DNA of 9,895 nt, taken from contig DSBF01000533.1 of assembly GCA_011049495.1 (NCBI GenBank), positions 1 through 9,895 of the forward strand, read 5' to 3'. The DNA comes from Ignavibacteria bacterium. GTDB taxonomy: Bacteria > Bacteroidota > Ignavibacteria > Ignavibacteriales > Melioribacteraceae. Below, piece by piece: positions 8,501-9,895 of this stretch (its first letter is position 1; the number at the start of each line of letters is the position of its first letter). A program made the position numbers and the translations under genes. The notes under the pieces are model-generated. The model saw only the letters and a list, made by a program, of their open reading frames with translations, had not been told where the DNA came from and made no database searches.

Positions 8501-8630
8501 AATCGGCGGGTTAATGGCTACTACATTATTAACGTTAATGGTTATTCCAATTCTTTACATAATTTTTGAAAGAGGCGGAGAAAGAATTAAAAAATATTTA
8601 AAACGCAGATTTGTTAGTAATAATGTTTAA
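5523..8630 (+). CDS. RND-family (HAE1-type, AcrB-like) multidrug efflux transporter
   Basis: This is the proton-driven inner-membrane pump of the operon, 1035 residues, typical for AcrB-like proteins. TM1 is at about 13-32, followed by a large periplasmic loop starting with the conserved FFPDIQFP. TM2-6 lie at about 335-490, a second loop follows, and TM8-12 lie at about 860-1020. The TM4 motif is GMLVDNSIVVLENI, with Asp400 aligning to AcrB D407 but Asn401 in place of D408. In TM10, GIAVNNGIVLVDYIN puts Asn927 where AcrB has K940. The RMRPVLMTAFTTILGMVPL segment after TM10, with its conserved Arg-Pro, is intact. This DN/NN relay is common in pumps related to Bacillus SwrC and many Bacteroidota homologues, so I read it as a subfamily feature and not damage. 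The Shine-Dalgarno AAGAGA is weak. Exported compounds are unknown; drugs, detergents or lipids are possible. Confidence 0.95.
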   Translation: MILTKFSIRRQVTLSMIYAVVIFFSIFSFSQLKIDFFPDIQFPIAGVITNYTGLGPEDIENIVTRPIEEAVSSVKNIEKVSSQSMRGVSIITLEFKYGTEMNQAEIDIRKNIDLIRDFLPQDASEPLVFVFDPSMSPILFLNLSSQYLGPAELRRLAEDKIEPLVERVEGVASVQTMGGLQRQINVRLNPTLLASYNLSPNDVATAIQIGSGLIPAGSIETVDKSYNLRVFSEYRTLAQIENTIVTLKGNVPVYVKDVAEVEDGFKESTTEVRADFGEGVLIQILKQSDANTVLTSRKIKEALPQIESHLPQGTRFSVIWDQAEFITRSIDNLRNTAVIAFILAFFVIYIFLRNWRGSLIMGISIPVSVIATFAVLFASNLTLNIISMAGLALAVGMLVDNSIVVLENIYRHREQGASKSDAALLGSSEVGMAITASTLTTISVFLPVLFVPNITGQLFKDMVLTITFSLVVSLLVALTLVPMMSANILKTNEEDKKLRFRKFKDRLEKIFVGLQKNYIKNLKIALNYKKTVLAFVTGMLILSIVLASISGGEFLPKTDQGILNIVIESPSGDPIERTRVYAYQIEDIVSEVLEPEEINSITIFFGTREGIGAWGTTASTIEAFIRLSPKEERKRSQFEIQDKLRERLDNIPGITYIFQEGGAFTTEKDIEVKVLGFDIEGAKLIANQIKEKMENVNGLVDISLNIKETTPELQINLNKDVINDYKLSTLQVASNISTAIQGTVVSRYREKGDEFDIRVQFDKSYRNQKESLERIQIAIPTGQMVSLKEIAEIQEEESTPTIFRENQNRYVSVGCGLSGIDLSSAVSEVNKIIAETPIPSEYQVIIGGTAEDQQEAFFYLMLAFLAAVILVYMIMASQFESFVDPLIIMFTVPLSVIGVFIFLFITGTKISVMALVGLVMLVGIAVNNGIVLVDYINQLKRKGMQLYDAVIKGCEARMRPVLMTAFTTILGMVPLAVEFGTGSETWSPLARTVIGGLMATTLLTLMVIPILYIIFERGGERIKKYLKRRFVSNNV

Positions 8631-8635
8631 ATAAA

Positions 8636-8693
8636 TATGGGGACAACTCGTATTGATTCATATTAATTTTGAGTTGTCCCTATAAACTTTTTT
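8636..8693 (+). terminator. Probable rho-independent terminator of the efflux operon
   Basis: GGGACAACTC (8640-8649) pairs exactly with GAGTTGTCCC (8671-8680). The stem extends outward through a G-U pair and three A-T pairs to 8636/8684. An inner helix ATTGAT/ATTAAT (8652-8657 and 8662-8667) can close the loop. A run of six T (8688-8693) follows on the plus strand. It sits 5 nt after the pump stop codon. On the minus strand the sequence after the stem is ATATTTATTTA, so it may also weakly stop transcription of the convergent T9SS cargo gene. Confidence 0.7.
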
Positions 8694-8733
8694 AGAAATT
8701 CTTATCGTAACAATATCATCTTTTTTGTAGTGA

Positions 8734-8761
8734 GTAGGGGACGAAAATTTTCGTCCCCTAC
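8734..8761. repeat. Perfect 28-bp palindrome inside the T9SS sorting domain
   Basis: GTAGGGGACGAAAA (8734-8747) is followed with no spacer by its exact reverse complement (8748-8761). Read on the minus strand it lies in frame in the remnant of the cargo gene and codes for V-G-D-E-N-F-R-P-L, between the YPNPFNP motif and the terminal TKKMILLR. It has no T-run typical of a terminator on either side. It shares the outer bases GGGGAC/GTCCCC with the terminator stem 90 bp away. It is likely a member of a dispersed palindromic repeat family, but only one full copy is present here. Confidence 0.8.
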
Positions 8762-8947
8762 ACCGGGGATGGTGAATTTTATTGTTGTTGTTGGGTTAAA
8801 CGGATTTGGGTAATTCTGCTCCAAAGAAAATTGATAAATAACATCATCTTCAACACTTGTGATTGTTGTTAAATCAACAGTTACAATTTTTGAATATGCG
8901 AACGTGCCGTCATTATCTATTTGCTTTAATCTGTAATCAAGGCGAGT

Positions 8948-8977
8948 AAGATTATGATTAAGATCAAGATTAAGATT
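8948..8977. repeat. Five-copy hexanucleotide repeat, AAGATT-like
   Basis: Five consecutive 6-bp units AAGATT, ATGATT, AAGATC, AAGATT, AAGATT are seen on the plus strand. On the minus strand they encode the low-complexity peptide NLNLDLNHNL in the remnant of the T9SS cargo gene, just before LTRLDYRLKQIDNDG. The unit length is a multiple of three, so copy number can change without shifting the frame. Confidence 0.8.
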
Positions 8978-9062
8978 AAGGGGATCTATAAATGAATAAC
9001 TTTTGGGTGAATTTGTTGTACCGTGCCCTTGAACAAAGCCAATCTCTTCCCATTGATTTTCA

Positions 9063-9093
9063 CTTTGAACTTTTTCCTTTGTCCTTTGAACTT
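9063..9093. repeat. 10-bp direct repeat, CTTTGAACTT, 21-bp period
   Basis: CTTTGAACTT occurs at 9063-9072 and again at 9084-9093, separated by TTTCCTTTGTC, which holds further CCTTTG units. Read on the minus strand this is the low-complexity sequence coding for VQRTKEKVQS. The in-frame stop codon (TAA, 9094-9092) overlaps the end of the second copy. Confidence 0.75.
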
Positions 9094-9889
9094 AAAAACC
9101 GTAGTTGTTTACTTCAGTAGCTGTTTGCCAGTTTAGTTTAACTGCATCCCACACTAATTCACCAGTAAAGGATGTTAGTTCAACAGGGAGAGCGTTATTA
9201 TCTCCACTTAATGAATTGATCCATAAATAATTTTGAGGAGAACCATCTGCTGTTCCTGAATTATAAAACCTTAATCCACTTAATAATTGCGTCGAATCTG
9301 AAACTGTCCCACTAAATAAAGTCCCCTGAAAACCCGCAGAGGAAGTTCTGGAAATCGTATAAGAAAAACTTGTAGCAGTAAGAACAGATATTAAAACCTC
9401 AATTACTGCATCATTACCACCCCAATCATATCTTCCATCACCGGGAGTTAACATTGCATTGGCTGAAGATACATTACCCCCTGATCTGACATTAAAATTA
9501 AACACTTCACATTGAGTTCCTGCATACAGATAAAATCCCTTATTTCCATTATCAAGGTTTATGCCTAATAGAAAAGTCAATGAACTTCCACTTGGTAAAG
9601 CTTCGCTAAAAGCTCTGTCTGCATTAACATATGCACCTCCGGGATTTGCATACAAAGCAAATGAAGTTTCGCTGGTATTTATATCTCCAGAACCCCATGT
9701 TGAGTTTCCCAAAAAATTTCCGGCAAAAAAGTTCAAACCATCATCGTTACTTTGAATATTCCAAGCAAGAAAACCAGTACCTCCATTTGATCCACTTATC
9801 CAGAAACCAGGGTGGTTTGCCGCATTATCCGAATATGCTTGGTCAAATAAACAGGTTACAAAAAAGAACAGTAAAAATATTTTCTTCAT
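9092..9889 (-). CDS. Secreted T9SS-type cargo protein, cut short by an in-frame stop
   Basis: The reading frame gives 265 residues. MKKIFLLFFFVTCLFDQAYS is a Sec signal peptide. Residues ~25-225 are rich in Gly, Asn, Ser, Thr and aromatic residues (for example SGSNGGTGFLAWNIQSNDDG and TPGDGRYDWGGND). They look like an extracellular beta-sandwich of the kind found attached to secreted Bacteroidota proteins, but I cannot assign a family or ligand. ALPVELTSFTGELVWDAVKL and NWQTATEVNNYGF (about 233-265) are the standard linker before a T9SS sorting domain. Relatives continue Phe-Glu-Val at this point, whereas here GAA appears to be TAA. The same frame stays open to 8702, so the full gene would have had 395 codons. 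A Shine-Dalgarno-like GGTGA (9895-9891) is very close to the ATG, at the window edge. Without its sorting domain the short product may be periplasmic or not made. Confidence 0.8.
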   Translation of the reverse strand: MKKIFLLFFFVTCLFDQAYSDNAANHPGFWISGSNGGTGFLAWNIQSNDDGLNFFAGNFLGNSTWGSGDINTSETSFALYANPGGAYVNADRAFSEALPSGSSLTFLLGINLDNGNKGFYLYAGTQCEVFNFNVRSGGNVSSANAMLTPGDGRYDWGGNDAVIEVLISVLTATSFSYTISRTSSAGFQGTLFSGTVSDSTQLLSGLRFYNSGTADGSPQNYLWINSLSGDNNALPVELTSFTGELVWDAVKLNWQTATEVNNYGF

Positions 9890-9895
9890 TTCACC

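Larger units (their letters stand above)
8702..9091 (-). pseudogene. Detached 3' part of the T9SS cargo gene, with truncated sorting domain
   Basis: This stretch continues the frame of the secreted-protein gene for 129 sense codons after its TAA and ends at a TAA at 8704-8702. It begins VQRTKEKVQSENQWEEIGFV, then GHGTTNSPKSYSF and LDYRLKQIDNDGTFAYSKIV. These are the expected continuation of the LNWQTATEVNNYGFEV... linker in T9SS proteins. It then has QNYPNPFNPTTTIKF, the first motif of a type A sorting domain, and ends TTKKMILLR, the usual last residues. The ~45-60 residues normally between them (a YDxLGREV-like strand, a PGxYEV-like strand and SGxYFY) are missing. They are replaced by GVGDENFRPLLT, encoded by a 28-bp palindrome. 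There is no plausible independent start or ribosome binding site, so it is not likely to be expressed alone. Confidence 0.8.

Noticed and set aside
8734..8761. The 28-bp palindrome as a transcription terminator.
   Set aside because: It has no T-run on either side and lies inside the open coding frame of the cargo remnant.
9092..9094. Programmed read-through or recoding at the TAA.
   Set aside because: TAA is the least usual codon for recoding, and no stimulatory structure is visible just downstream. A point mutation or sequence error is simpler.

Overview
The window looks chromosomal and AT-rich, from a Gram-negative bacterium. The best clue to lineage is the gene at the right end. It carries an N-terminal signal peptide, an ALPVELTSFTG...VKLNWQTATEVNNYGF linker, and further on QNYPNPFNPTTTIKF and a final TKKMILLR. 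That combination is the usual layout of type IX secretion system (T9SS) cargo in the Ignavibacteria and the wider Bacteroidota/Chlorobi group. The taxonomic call is an inference from these motifs.

Layout from left to right. Bases 1-349 are non-coding and hold a MITE-like element of about 145 bp with imperfect terminal inverted repeats (162-306). A CPA2-type cation/proton antiporter with a cytoplasmic RCK (TrkA-N) domain lies on the minus strand (350-2143, probable TTG start). A regulatory gap of roughly 250-300 bp follows, containing a near-perfect TetR-type operator palindrome. From 2452 to 8630 a tight plus-strand operon encodes a TetR-family regulator, a TolC-like outer-membrane channel, a lipoprotein membrane-fusion protein and an RND inner-membrane pump, with gaps of only 14-16 nt. 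A hairpin plus T-run after the pump is a likely terminator. The right end, on the minus strand and convergent with the operon, is a secreted T9SS-type protein gene. It is interrupted by an in-frame TAA at 9092-9094, but the same frame stays open for 129 more codons and ends in the expected C-terminal residues.

The four operon genes form a complete self-regulated tripartite efflux pump. The regulator presumably represses the operon by binding the operator upstream of itself. The pump takes substrate at the inner membrane and periplasm, the fusion protein bridges the periplasm, and the TolC-like channel opens the outer membrane. The pump is driven by proton motive force. The antiporter next door also works on ion gradients, but a functional link is only suggested by position.

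Most of the window is ordinary. The most unusual part is the right end. The T9SS cargo gene has a nonsense codon where family members usually have Glu. It also has a truncated sorting domain in which a perfect 28-bp palindrome sits, in frame, exactly where the middle of the domain should be. I found no CRISPR array, tRNA, rRNA, transposase or recognisable novel defence system.
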